DNA from: Bacillota bacterium
GTDB taxonomy: Bacteria; Bacillota; Clostridia; Peptostreptococcales; Acidaminobacteraceae
Direction of reading: 5' to 3'
DNA length: 64,000 nt
Assembly: GCA_025210655.1 (NCBI GenBank)
Contig: JAOARG010000035.1
Coordinates: 62,001-126,000, forward strand
In this document: positions 6,912 to 16,994 of the stretch, piece after piece
Layout of the letters: each line of letters starts with the position of its first letter
Position numbering within the stretch: the stretch's first letter is position 1
The notes under the pieces: model-generated
The model's database searches: none
Told to the model about the DNA's origin: nothing
Seen by the model: only the letters and a program-made list of their open reading frames with translations
Position numbers and translations under genes: made by a program

Positions 6912-8730
6912 AAATTAGGTCTAATATTTCAAGAGCCAATTCCACTTTAAGTCTGTCATGATAATCACTAAGATTAAGACCGAGAATTGTCTGGATTCTT
7001 TTTACTCTATAGGTTAGTGTATTCCCATGTATGTGAAGAATATCTTTTGATTCTGACCAGTTATAGCCACTTTTAACGTATGTCTCTAGAGTTACAAAGA
7101 AGTCATTATCAGAGGATTTCTTTGAATTGATTAAGGGTCCTAATGTGGAATCTACGAATTTTTTTAATTCACTTTGTGGTGTATTTAATAGAAGCTTTTT
7201 AATTTGTAGATTGTCAAAGAAATTTATTTGTTCATTAATATTTTTTTTCTTTCCTATATCTAGGGCTATTTGAGCATTTACAAAAGATTCTTTAAAGCTA
7301 TTGTTAGCGCTGAAAATATTACTTACTCCAATAGTATAGGAAACATTTTGTGAATACATATATAGTGATTCATCTTTAGAATCAAATAGCTGTCTAATTA
7401 ATCCCTCACTGAAGTTTTTTGTAGTAACTTTATTGTACTCAATTATAAATACTATATAATTGTTTCTTATAAAAGTTATAGTATTAGGGAAAAATTCTAG
7501 GAGTTTAATATTTAATTCTTGACTGATGTAATCCAAGAAGTTTACGGTGAATTTTTTTGATCTATTCATTTCTGAATCTGTTACATCCATTAAAATAATC
7601 CTGTGATCCTTGTCTATTTTATAATTAAAGTTTTCTGAGAACCTTTTTAAATTCTCCATATTTTCATTTATTAGTAAATTGTCAAGAAAATCACCTTTGA
7701 AATTCAATTCTAACTGTTTCTTTTCAAACTCATTTAGTAATTCAATAGAAAGTACTGTGTTTGCCTGTTCAATTGCTAAAACACGTCTTTGTGGAAGTTC
7801 TGAAGAGCTTGAAATTACAAAATTACATCCTAGTAAATCTTCCTTAGCGATAATAGGGAACATGAGAAAATATCTGCTTATTTCTGGCATGTGAATAGGA
7901 GTGAAATCCCCAGTATTGAGACGCTTTAGTATTGTAGGTTCATAATTTCTAATTATAGATCTTATAGATGGATTTGTTACTGTAGATATTCTTAAATTGA
8001 AAATATGACTGTACAAAATTATATCTTCCTCAATAATTTTACTCAATTTATGAGTTATATTATAAAAAGAATTACTATCTAGTACCATGTTAGTAAAGTT
8101 ATCATGAATTTCAATAATAAAGTTTTGAATCTCATTATTCTTCTTAATTATTCTATTTGATTCCTCAAGTTTAATTTGTTGAAGTTTCTGCTTTTCTTGG
8201 ATAATAGAATTGTTGATTGCAACAGAAGCTTGTACTGAAATGGTACTCAAAAAGTTTAAGTCATCAGTGCTAAGTGGTAAATGGGGATTAAAACTATCTA
8301 CAACAATAACACCTAAACATTTATCAAGAAAGTTTAAGGGGCAAGAAATGGAGCTAGATATTTTAGGAAACATTGTACTGAAAATATATTCAATTGACTC
8401 TCTATTATCCTGTGACATAGTTGAAGTTGTATCAGATACTTCTTCTAAATTTGTAAGGAAGAAGGACTTTTTATCCTGAAAAGTTTGTCCTGTAGTAGAC
8501 TCACCAGGTTTGATTTTTACTTTCTCAACTGTACTGTCATAGCCTGTGTATGCCTTTACTTCAAGGTAGTCCATTTCCTCGTTGTATAAGAAAATTATAG
8601 CTGCATCACCAGCAGGTATTTGCTTTAATGATTCTTCTAATAAGTAGTCAAGTATATATTTTAAATCGTTGGACGAATTAAGTATTCTTGTAGTTTCTAG
8701 TAAAGCGAATAATTTATTGTTATCCATCAT
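6910..8730 (-). CDS. GAF-domain transcriptional regulator with PucR-type C-terminal helix-turn-helix
   Basis: The 606-residue protein has an N-terminal GAF domain (about residues 10-175, binding an unknown small molecule or forming a dimer), a long middle region typical of CdaR/PucR regulators (about 180-530), and a C-terminal HTH_30-type DNA-binding helix-turn-helix (ESKDILHIHGNTLTYRVKRI, about 555-595). PucR/CdaR proteins usually activate nearby catabolic genes. It is transcribed divergently from the transporter and amidohydrolase at 8906-11254, with a perfect dyad at 8856-8875 between them, so it is their likely regulator. No membrane helix or kinase domain is seen. Confidence 0.85.
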   Translation of the reverse strand: MMDNNKLFALLETTRILNSSNDLKYILDYLLEESLKQIPAGDAAIIFLYNEEMDYLEVKAYTGYDSTVEKVKIKPGESTTGQTFQDKKSFFLTNLEEVSDTTSTMSQDNRESIEYIFSTMFPKISSSISCPLNFLDKCLGVIVVDSFNPHLPLSTDDLNFLSTISVQASVAINNSIIQEKQKLQQIKLEESNRIIKKNNEIQNFIIEIHDNFTNMVLDSNSFYNITHKLSKIIEEDIILYSHIFNLRISTVTNPSIRSIIRNYEPTILKRLNTGDFTPIHMPEISRYFLMFPIIAKEDLLGCNFVISSSSELPQRRVLAIEQANTVLSIELLNEFEKKQLELNFKGDFLDNLLINENMENLKRFSENFNYKIDKDHRIILMDVTDSEMNRSKKFTVNFLDYISQELNIKLLEFFPNTITFIRNNYIVFIIEYNKVTTKNFSEGLIRQLFDSKDESLYMYSQNVSYTIGVSNIFSANNSFKESFVNAQIALDIGKKKNINEQINFFDNLQIKKLLLNTPQSELKKFVDSTLGPLINSKKSSDNDFFVTLETYVKSGYNWSESKDILHIHGNTLTYRVKRIQTILGLNLSDYHDRLKVELALEILDLI

Positions 8731-8841
8731 AAACCTCCGTAGTATTTTAAAAAGATTGTAACATACACCAAGTAAAAAATCAAAACTTTGGTGTTATTAA
8801 CAATGGATTTATTTATGGCAAATGTTAAAATAACAACATGC

Positions 8842-8875
8842 TATAATTTTCAGAATATTTAGCATTTGCTAAATA
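8842..8875 (+). promoter_or_regulatory. Extended -10 and dyad operator before the transporter gene
   Basis: TGCTATAAT (hexamer 8842-8847) is an extended -10. Eight bases on lies a perfect 9-bp dyad, TATTTAGCA and TGCTAAATA with a 2-base spacer (8856-8875), a plausible operator for the divergent PucR-type regulator. It could also be a hairpin in the mRNA leader. Confidence 0.5.
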
Positions 8876-8905
8876 CTATATCACAATTTATAAGGGGGAA
8901 GAAAA

Positions 8906-10075
8906 ATGTTAAACGTAGTAGGGGCTTTTAGTATAGTTTTATTTATACTAACAGTCGGAGAAATTGTATCAAAGAAGACCAAGGCCTTTATACCCTCGGT
9001 TTTCGTTTCAGCAGCATTGTTCTTAATAGGTTTCTGGACAATACTGCCAGCGGATATTGTAACACAGAGTTCTTTTTCTAAGCCGGTAGTATATTTGTCT
9101 ATGTATCTTTTATTGACTCATATGGGTACTTTGATGAGTGTAAAAGAATTACTTAGTCAATGGAGAACAGTAATAATAGCACTAGCTGGTATTGTAGGTA
9201 TTATTGCCTTAACATTAACGGTTGGTAGAGCACTATTTGGATGGCAACAGGTTGTTGCAGGTACACCTCCATTAACAGGTGGTGTTGTAGCATCTATACT
9301 TATGAGTACTGCAGCTACAGAGAAAGGTTTAACAGCTATAGCAGTATTAGCAACTTCTATGTACATAATGCAAGGTTTCTTTGGGTATCCTATTACAGCA
9401 GTAATGCTTAAGAAAGAAGCTAGAAGGGTAGTCAGTGAGTATAAAAATTCTTCTGTAAATAAAGAAGAAGCAAAAGTTGAAGAAGAGGTTAATAAGTTTA
9501 GAATTTTTCCTCCTTTAAAAGAGGAAAATCAAACTCCGTATATTATACTATTAAAATTAGGTATTGTAGCTTGGTTAGCTACTCAAGCAGCTCCATTTTT
9601 ACATCTTAATCAGTTTATTGTATGTCTTTTATTCGGTGTAATTGGAAGAGAAATAGGTTTGCTTGAAGATAGAGCATTAAACAAGGCTAATGCTTTTGGA
9701 TGGTTGATGACAGTGCTTATGGCATTTATATTCGCAAACCTGTCAAAAGCTACTCCAGAGATGCTGAAGGAAATTGCTTTACCACTGTTTGGTATAATAG
9801 TAATTGGTGTAGCGGGTATGGCCATACTTTCAATGTTAGTTGGTAGATTGCTTGGATATTCAAAGGAGATGGCATTTTCAATTGCTATGACCGCTCTTTA
9901 CGGATTCCCAGCAGACTATATCCTTACAATAGAAGCTATTAAATCAGCTACTGATAATCCAGAGGAAGCAAGTTATGCTACAGATATAATGCTTCCTAAA
10001 ATGTTGGTTGGTGGATTTACTACAGTTACTATAGCTTCAGTTGTTATTGCAGGTATATTTGTTAAAATGCTTTAA
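8906..10075 (+). CDS. Polytopic membrane transporter, family not certain
   Basis: The 389-residue protein has about ten hydrophobic segments in two halves separated by a charged loop (about residues 170-205, KKEARRVVSEYK through a Glu/Lys-rich stretch). Glycine-rich re-entrant-like motifs (TPPLTGGVVASILMSTAATEKG and ALYGFPADYILTIEA) recall sodium/glutamate (GltS)-like or related secondary transporters, but I cannot name the family with confidence. It precedes an M20 amidohydrolase by 21 bases, so it probably imports the amidohydrolase's N-acyl amino acid or peptide-like substrate. Regulation is likely by the divergent PucR-type protein. Confidence 0.7.
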   Translation: MLNVVGAFSIVLFILTVGEIVSKKTKAFIPSVFVSAALFLIGFWTILPADIVTQSSFSKPVVYLSMYLLLTHMGTLMSVKELLSQWRTVIIALAGIVGIIALTLTVGRALFGWQQVVAGTPPLTGGVVASILMSTAATEKGLTAIAVLATSMYIMQGFFGYPITAVMLKKEARRVVSEYKNSSVNKEEAKVEEEVNKFRIFPPLKEENQTPYIILLKLGIVAWLATQAAPFLHLNQFIVCLLFGVIGREIGLLEDRALNKANAFGWLMTVLMAFIFANLSKATPEMLKEIALPLFGIIVIGVAGMAILSMLVGRLLGYSKEMAFSIAMTALYGFPADYILTIEAIKSATDNPEEASYATDIMLPKMLVGGFTTVTIASVVIAGIFVKML

Positions 10076-10096
10076 AGAAAAAAGGGATGATTTTTA

Positions 10097-11254
10097 ATGA
10101 TTAAGGAATTAGGAAGAAAATATAAAGATTATGGTATTGAACTAAGAAGAGAATTTCATAAGTATCCTGAGAAAAGCATGCAGGAAACTAGAACTTCTAC
10201 GAGGATTAAAGAAGAACTAGATTCTATGGGAGTCGAGTGCAAGATAATAGATGGAGCTGGTGTAATTGGAGAATTAAAAGGAAAAATGCCAGGTAAGACT
10301 ATCGCTTTGAGAGCAGATATTGATGCACTTGATGTTAATGAGAAAAATGATGTTGACTATAAGTCTACAGTTGAAGGATTAATGCATGCTTGTGGACACG
10401 ATGCCCACACAGCAAGCTTACTACAAGCGGCTAAAATACTTTCAGAAATGAAAGATGATATTAATGGTACTGTTAGATTTATCTTTCAACCTGGAGAGGA
10501 AGTTGCTTTAGGTGCTAAAAAAATGATTGATAATGGTGCTATGAAAGGTGTAGATGGAGTTTTTGGTATTCATATTTGGAATGATCTAGAATGTGGAAAA
10601 GTATCAGTTCAAGAAGGACCTAGAATGGCGGCTGGTAGCCAGTTTAGAATCACCATTGAAGGGAAAAGTGGACATGGTTCAATGCCACATCAAACTGTAG
10701 ATGCAATAGTAGTAGCTTCAGCAGTGATTATGAACTTACAATCATATGTAAGTAGAGAAGTTAGTCCAATGGATTCTGCTGTAATTAGCGTTGGAAAGAT
10801 CAATGGTGGAACTAGGTTTAATGTTATTTCTGGTAGTGTGGAAATGGAAGGTACTGCAAGATGTTTCACAAAGGAGCTAACAGAAAATTTCGAAGGTGAT
10901 ATAAGGCGAATTGTAAATTCTACAGCTGAGGCATACAGGGCTACAGCTAAAATTGATTATGATACTTTAGTATATCCAGTAATAAATGACCCTGTGATGG
11001 CAGCTATTGGTGAAAGCGCTACTTCGAAATTGTTTGGTCAAGATGCTGTTTCAAAGTTTCCTCAGACTACTGGAGGAGAAGATTTTTCATATTTCATGGA
11101 GCATTCAAAGGGTGCATTTGCATTTGTTGGAGCTAAAAATCTAGAAAAAAATGATTATTACCCTCATCATAATGAAAGATTTTCGATTGATGAAGATTGT
11201 ATAGAAAACTCGGCAATGCTGTATTCACAGTACGCCATAGATTTCCTTAAATAA
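10097..11254 (+). CDS. M20 family amidohydrolase (N-acyl-amino acid/hippurate hydrolase type)
   Basis: Peptidase M20D-type metallohydrolases cleave amide bonds of N-acyl amino acids such as hippurate or IAA conjugates. The 385-residue protein shows the metal-binding motif HACGHDAHTA (residues about 96-105), FQPGEEVALGAKKMI with the catalytic Glu pair, GIHIWNDLECGK, the dimerisation domain (SGHGSMPHQTVDAI), and the last ligand region PHHNERFSIDE. It has no signal peptide, so it is cytoplasmic. It forms an operon with the upstream transporter. The exact substrate is not deducible. Confidence 0.92.
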   Translation: MIKELGRKYKDYGIELRREFHKYPEKSMQETRTSTRIKEELDSMGVECKIIDGAGVIGELKGKMPGKTIALRADIDALDVNEKNDVDYKSTVEGLMHACGHDAHTASLLQAAKILSEMKDDINGTVRFIFQPGEEVALGAKKMIDNGAMKGVDGVFGIHIWNDLECGKVSVQEGPRMAAGSQFRITIEGKSGHGSMPHQTVDAIVVASAVIMNLQSYVSREVSPMDSAVISVGKINGGTRFNVISGSVEMEGTARCFTKELTENFEGDIRRIVNSTAEAYRATAKIDYDTLVYPVINDPVMAAIGESATSKLFGQDAVSKFPQTTGGEDFSYFMEHSKGAFAFVGAKNLEKNDYYPHHNERFSIDEDCIENSAMLYSQYAIDFLK

Positions 11255-11311
11255 AGGAGTCTAAAAACTAAATAAGGTTTGTACAAATTTATTTGTATAA
11301 ATAGATTGTCC

Positions 11312-11378
11312 CTTATAAGCCAAAGGAGTTATGTTTTATTTACCCAGTAAAACATAACTCCTTTTGGTATTTATAAGC
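11312..11378 (+). terminator. Long terminator hairpin after the amidohydrolase
   Basis: A stem of about 20 bp (CCAAAGGAGTTATGTTTTA at 11320-11338 with 11348-11366, one extra T) is extended by CTTATAA/TTATAAG outside. It is preceded by another AT-rich dyad, TTTGTACAAA. The T run is poor, so it may act in RNA stabilisation as well as termination. Confidence 0.65.
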
Positions 11379-11480
11379 TATAATTTGGGCTAAATTTAAT
11401 CATATTGAAATATTATGTAAAGTCATAAAGTGTTATACTATTAAAAGATTGTTACATTAAAGAATACTTAGAGGTGGAAA

Positions 11481-12167
11481 ATGAAGAAAAGATTAAGCGC
11501 AACATTATTAAGTCTCATGGTTCTTTCAGCAGGTCTTGTTGGATGTGGGTCATCAGATTCTAGTGAACCTAAAGAGGCAGTAGTTGAAGAGAAGTCAACA
11601 GAGATTACATTAGAAAGAGTATTTGATAATCCATCTATACTCAGTGAAATGACTGAAATGGAAGTGAATTTTAGTGATTACATTAACAATTTAGAGGCTG
11701 AAGTAAAAGTATTTACTATTGAAGATGAAGAGGAAAAAGTTTCTGAAGAAATAAAAATCTTCAGCAATACAGAAGATCTTACTTCCTTAGAACTATTCCT
11801 AGAAGAAGGAGTAGTGACAAAACTAAACTTAGATGAGTTCAATGGGATCATTGATGAGACTCCTTATAAAGGAAGTTTCCTTAGATATGATTATATGATT
11901 TCTGAAAGATACAATGAGTTTGATAAGGAGATGTTACCTATAGGAGTTGGGGAACTAAATGAAAAGTATCTTGGTAAAGATATCCAAAACTTCTGGGATG
12001 ATTTCAAAGTAATCATTCCTGATTCAAAGATTGTTAATACAGATAACAATATGACACTTGAAATATACACACTTGATAGTGAAAACACAATTATTCTTCA
12101 AATGGATGGAAGTACAGTATCTGGACTTACATTAAATGAGGATATAAACTTAGATTTAATAAAGTAA
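11481..12167 (+). CDS. Secreted lipoprotein of unknown function
   Basis: The 228-residue product has a signal peptide (basic MKKR, hydrophobic stretch) ending in a lipobox LVGC at about residue 22, followed by a Ser-rich then acidic tether. This marks it as a lipoprotein anchored outside the membrane. The remaining mature domain is acidic, without cysteines or a motif I recognise. It has its own ribosome site (AGGTGG) and terminator, so it is probably monocistronic. Function unknown. Confidence 0.8.
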   Translation: MKKRLSATLLSLMVLSAGLVGCGSSDSSEPKEAVVEEKSTEITLERVFDNPSILSEMTEMEVNFSDYINNLEAEVKVFTIEDEEEKVSEEIKIFSNTEDLTSLELFLEEGVVTKLNLDEFNGIIDETPYKGSFLRYDYMISERYNEFDKEMLPIGVGELNEKYLGKDIQNFWDDFKVIIPDSKIVNTDNNMTLEIYTLDSENTIILQMDGSTVSGLTLNEDINLDLIK

Positions 12168-12168
12168 T

Positions 12169-12208
12169 AAAAAGACCTTATTGAAAAAAATTCAATAAGG
12201 TCTTTTTT
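12169..12208 (+). terminator. Intrinsic terminator after the lipoprotein gene
   Basis: AAAAGACCTTATTGAA pairs perfectly with TTCAATAAGGTCTTTT across a short A loop and runs into T residues. It begins at the stop codon. Confidence 0.9.
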
Positions 12209-12332
12209 CATAATATGAAAAAAGAATTTTGTGAATTCGCTCCAATAGACTTAATACACAAAATAATGTAAAATATACGTATATTGTGTTTCCACAAAAC
12301 ACTTCTAGAAATATCACATCTTATTATTACAT

Positions 12333-12400
12333 ATTATCAAACCCTTGATAATTTTTCCCAAGGCTATCAAAAAAGCAGGTAAAAGTTGATACTTTTTACC
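12333..12400. promoter_or_regulatory. Candidate upstream activating sites for the glycerol operon
   Basis: A perfect 8-bp dyad ATTATCAA/TTGATAAT (12333-12352) and a near-perfect dyad GGTAAAAGT/ACTTTTTACC (12378-12400) lie about 55-120 bases upstream of the -24 box at 12455, the usual range for enhancer-binding protein sites. The surrounding gene-free stretch 12209-12494 holds nothing else I can assign. Confidence 0.5.
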
Positions 12401-12454
12401 AAGGGAAAATGTTTTCACAAGTTAAAAACGTTGAAAAACAGTAAATTTAAAAGT

Positions 12455-12470
12455 TGGCATCATAATTGCA
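12455..12470 (+). promoter_or_regulatory. Sigma-54 (-24/-12) promoter of the glpP-glpK operon
   Basis: TGGCAT-CATAA-TTGCA matches the RpoN consensus TGGCAC-N5-TTGCA at nearly every position, with the correct spacing between GG and GC. It lies 24 bases before the glpP start. The sigma-54 activator gene at 18644 closes the same gene cluster. Confidence 0.85.
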
Positions 12471-12494
12471 AATATAGAAAGGCAGGAGAGGACA

Positions 12495-13061
12495 ATGGGC
12501 GATACACTTAAGAGACGATTGCTGGATAATCCTATTATTGCAGCAGTCAGAGATATGAAGGATCTTGACGAAGCGCTTGATTCAAATGTTGAAGTTGTTT
12601 TCTTGCTTACTGGCAATTTATTGAACATTAAAGAAGCAGTTGAGAAAATTAACATGACTGGAAAACTATCTTTTGTACATGTAGATTTAGTTGAGGGACT
12701 TTCTAAGGACTTATATGCATTAGATTTTATCATCAATGAAGTCAAACCTTTTGGAATAATATCTACAAAGGGTCCACTAATAAAACATGCAAAAGCTAGG
12801 GGCATATATTCGATTCAAAGATTGTTTCTACTTGATTCCCAAAATTTAAAATCGGGAATCAGTTCAATAATTGCTAATACACCTGATGCTGTAGAAATAC
12901 TTCCAGGTGTAATGCCGAAGATAATATCTAAGGTAGTAAGAAAAACAAAAAAATTGGTTATAGCTGGGGGGCTGATATCAGACAAGGAGGATGTAATACT
13001 GAGTCTTAAAGCTGGGGCTCAGGGAATTTCGTCAAGTAACAAAACTGTTTGGGAATTATAA
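12495..13061 (+). CDS. glpP: Glycerol-3-phosphate-responsive antiterminator
   Basis: GlpP binds glycerol 3-phosphate and the leader RNA of glp genes, preventing early transcription termination. The 188-residue protein has the family's TIM-barrel-like pattern: PIIAAVRDMKDLDEAL at the N-terminus, VFLLTGN, FVHVDLVEGL, IISTKGPLIKHAKA, RLFLLDS, VEILPGVMPKII, and the phosphate-binding end VIAGGLISDKEDV. Length matches the Bacillus protein. It heads the glycerol operon directly behind the sigma-54 promoter with ribosome site GGCAGGAGAGGA. Its expected RNA target is the terminator leader at 15417-15505. Confidence 0.95.
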   Translation: MGDTLKRRLLDNPIIAAVRDMKDLDEALDSNVEVVFLLTGNLLNIKEAVEKINMTGKLSFVHVDLVEGLSKDLYALDFIINEVKPFGIISTKGPLIKHAKARGIYSIQRLFLLDSQNLKSGISSIIANTPDAVEILPGVMPKIISKVVRKTKKLVIAGGLISDKEDVILSLKAGAQGISSSNKTVWEL

Positions 13062-13082
13062 TCTTTATGGAGGTGTAATAAT

Positions 13083-13448
13083 TTGAAGCATTTTGGAACA
13101 ATTGTGGGGACAGCAATAGCTGGTATGTTTGTAATGAGCGTGTGGGGCGCTTTCGTAGGAGAGTATGGAATCGGCGGTGGCTGGTTTGCAGGACTTATTA
13201 TTATAGGTACTATGTGGTTCTTGAATCATCATGTTGGATTACACAACAATCACGGTGCATGGGTTGATATGGCACTGGGAATTGGAATGGCAGGACTTAT
13301 GAGAGGTATATTCGAAAATGGAATTGAAGCTGGAATAGCTGCAGTACCTACTTTAGTTTGGACATTAATCGGTGGTGTGCTAGGTGGAGCATGTGCATAT
13401 GCTTTTGAAAAGCACTTAACACCAAGCGATGACTGTAACGAATTATAG
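13083..13448 (+). CDS. Small membrane protein, putative glycerol transporter subunit (Lin0368-like)
   Basis: The 121-residue protein has about four hydrophobic segments with Gly-rich packing and conserved-looking GGGWFAGL and NHHVGLHNNHGAWVDMALG. It resembles the small proteins found as pairs beside glpK in Firmicutes and described as putative glycerol transporter subunits (Lin0368 family). The next gene is a homologous partner (shared WVDMA motif). There is no MIP-type GlpF channel here, so the pair may replace it. The start is a TTG at 13083 with GGAGGTG seven bases upstream. Confidence 0.78.
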   Translation: MKHFGTIVGTAIAGMFVMSVWGAFVGEYGIGGGWFAGLIIIGTMWFLNHHVGLHNNHGAWVDMALGIGMAGLMRGIFENGIEAGIAAVPTLVWTLIGGVLGGACAYAFEKHLTPSDDCNEL

Positions 13449-13458
13449 GGGGGGATGA

Positions 13459-13797
13459 ATGATGACTATTCAAAATATAATTACTACTTTAGCGGGAGCT
13501 TTTATATTTCCATTTTTAATTAGATTATGTTGGGGTAAGTTTTGTGAAATTTGGGGTCCAATAGGTGGCTGGATGGCTGCTGGATTTATAGTTGGTACAG
13601 CTTGGACAATAAACCATGGTGTTGGATTAATTGTGCAAGGTGCTGGAGCTGCTTGGGTTGATATGGCCTTTGCTGCATTCTCTGGATTATTTGTTGCATC
13701 TGCAATGAGTGGCGATGATATTGGTGCTGGTTTATCAAATGCATTATTCGCAATCATAGGTGGAACATTAGGCGGTTTTATTTTATCTTGTCTATAG
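13459..13797 (+). CDS. Small membrane protein, second putative glycerol transporter subunit
   Basis: This 112-residue protein has four hydrophobic segments and shares with its upstream neighbour the GGWMAAGFIVGT...NHGVGL and AAWVDMAFA patterns, so the two are paralogues that probably form a heteromeric membrane complex. It lies 10 bases after the first subunit and 52 bases before glpK. Two ATG codons (13459, 13462) follow a run of seven G; the second is better spaced. The glycerol transport role is inferred from context and family name, not demonstrated by sequence. Confidence 0.78.
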   Translation: MMTIQNIITTLAGAFIFPFLIRLCWGKFCEIWGPIGGWMAAGFIVGTAWTINHGVGLIVQGAGAAWVDMAFAAFSGLFVASAMSGDDIGAGLSNALFAIIGGTLGGFILSCL

Positions 13798-13846
13798 GAT
13801 TTAATTTAGTATTATGTTAAAAAAAATTGATGAAGGTGGGTTTTAA

Positions 13847-15346
<1,500 letters not shown>

Positions 15347-15388
15347 TTTCTTAATATGAAATATCGAAGCGACAATATGAAAATATTC

Positions 15389-15416
15389 TTGAATTTTCTG
15401 AAAACTTTGATATAAT
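15389..15416 (+). promoter_or_regulatory. Promoter of the glycerol-3-phosphate dehydrogenase leader
   Basis: TTGAAT (15389-15394) and TATAAT (15411-15416) are 16 bases apart. This gives the dehydrogenase genes a vegetative promoter separate from the sigma-54 promoter of glpP-glpK. Confidence 0.7.
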
Positions 15417-15505
15417 ATAATTAATAAAATATCGGGCGAGAGTATGAGAGCCACTACGAAAGGTCTATAAGAGTTTAGACCTTCTTCGTAGTGGTTTTTA
15501 TTTTG
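15417..15505 (+). terminator. Leader attenuator, probable GlpP target
   Basis: A terminator stem CCACTACGAA...TTCGTAGTGG with an inner GGTCT/AGACC (15451-15494) and a T run to 15505 stands in the untranslated leader, preceded by GGCGAGAGTATGAGAGCC, which could form an alternative hairpin with part of the stem. In Bacillus, GlpP overcomes just such a leader terminator before glpD. The placement immediately before the dehydrogenase gene supports the same mechanism. Confidence 0.8.
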
Positions 15506-15539
15506 AAAAATGTTTGACGTATATTTAAGGAGGTTACAA

Positions 15540-16982
15540 ATGTTTGATATAGCCATTATTGGGGCGGGTATCATTGGATGCTCAATAGCTAGGGAGTTAA
15601 GTAAATATAATTATAAGACAATTATTCTTGATAAGGAAAACGATATCTCTTGTGGAACTACAAAAGCAAATAGTGCAATAATTCATGCAGGTTATGATGC
15701 ATCATATACAAGCAAAAAAGGTATTTTTAATGCTAGGGGTAATATGCTATATGATCAAGTGACAAAAGAATTAGATGTACCTTTCAAGAGAATAGGGTCA
15801 TTGGTAGTAGCTTTTGCTGATGAAGAAATAGATACTTTAAAAGACCTTCTTGAAAATGGGAATAAGTTGGAAATACCAGGGATAGAAATTATAGGCCCTG
15901 AGAAAATATATGAAATGGAACCGAACTTAGCTGAGGGAGCTATAGCAGCCTTGTACGCACCTTCTGCTGGAATCATAGAACCTTGGGAAATGGCAATTGC
16001 ATATGCTGAAAATGCAATTGAAAATGGTGTTGAACTTAAGTTAAATTATGAAGTGAAGTCAATAAATGAATTAGAAGATAGATTTGAAATACAGTCAACA
16101 GACGGAGAGCTAGTAGATGCAAAGATAGTAATTAATGCAGCAGGAGTATATGGAGACAATATATATAAGTTAGTTAAGGAAGATTTTGATTTTGACATTC
16201 ATCCTAGAAGAGGTCAGTACTTCTTATTAGATAAGAGTGCAGATGGCTTAGTGAATTCAGTAATTTTCAAGTGTCCTTCAAAGTTAGGTAAAGGTGTACT
16301 TGTAGTTCCAACAGTTGATGGAAATGTTTTAGTTGGACCAGATTCTGAAGATTTAGAAAATGATCAAAAAGAAGCTATTGAAACTACAGCAGATAGACTT
16401 TCATTTGTAAGGGAAAATGCAGTCAAATTAGTTAAAAATATTCCTTTTAGAGAGAACATTACAACATTTTCAGGCCTTAGAGCTGAACCGTCAAATGGAG
16501 ACTTTATTATTGAAGAATCAGAAGTGAAAAACTTTATAAATGTTATAGGTATAAAATCTCCTGGACTTTCTTCAGCGCCTGCAATTGCGGAATACATTGA
16601 AAAAATGGTAGTTGATAAACTTGGTGATTCTGAAGTCAAGGAAGACTACAATCCTACAAGAAGACCAAGAATTAAATTCATGGAGCTTAGTGAAGAAGAA
16701 AAAGAAGAAATGATTAAGAAGGATCCCAGATACGGAAGAATAATATGTAGATGTGAAATGATTACTGAAGGTGAAATAGTTGATGCAATACACAGATGTG
16801 CTGGTGGTAGAACAATCAACGGTATTAAGAGACGTGTTAGACCAGGTGCAGGTAGATGCCAAGGTGGTTTCTGTGGACCAAGGGTTCTAGAAATTCTTGC
16901 TAGGGAACTTGAAATTAGTCCTTTAGATGTAAAGCATGAAGGTAAAGACTCGACAATTTTAGTTGGAAATACAAAGAATTAG
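15540..16982 (+). CDS. FAD-dependent glycerol-3-phosphate dehydrogenase-like protein with BFD [2Fe-2S] tail
   Basis: The enzyme should oxidise glycerol 3-phosphate to dihydroxyacetone phosphate. The 480-residue protein begins with an FAD dinucleotide fold (IAIIGAGIIGCSIAREL), continues with a DAO-type oxidoreductase domain (IIHAGYDASYTSKKG, AAGVYGDN, TTFSGLRAEPSNGDF) and ends in a BFD-like iron-sulfur domain: CRCEMITEGEI, then CQGGFCGP, giving four cysteines. This is the anaerobic GlpA-like architecture. The start is the ATG at 15540 with AAGGAGG upstream; an earlier ATG at 15510 lacks one. It is followed by two partner genes and preceded by the GlpP-type leader. Confidence 0.9.
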   Translation: MFDIAIIGAGIIGCSIARELSKYNYKTIILDKENDISCGTTKANSAIIHAGYDASYTSKKGIFNARGNMLYDQVTKELDVPFKRIGSLVVAFADEEIDTLKDLLENGNKLEIPGIEIIGPEKIYEMEPNLAEGAIAALYAPSAGIIEPWEMAIAYAENAIENGVELKLNYEVKSINELEDRFEIQSTDGELVDAKIVINAAGVYGDNIYKLVKEDFDFDIHPRRGQYFLLDKSADGLVNSVIFKCPSKLGKGVLVVPTVDGNVLVGPDSEDLENDQKEAIETTADRLSFVRENAVKLVKNIPFRENITTFSGLRAEPSNGDFIIEESEVKNFINVIGIKSPGLSSAPAIAEYIEKMVVDKLGDSEVKEDYNPTRRPRIKFMELSEEEKEEMIKKDPRYGRIICRCEMITEGEIVDAIHRCAGGRTINGIKRRVRPGAGRCQGGFCGPRVLEILARELEISPLDVKHEGKDSTILVGNTKN

Positions 16983-16994
16983 GGAGGACTTAAG

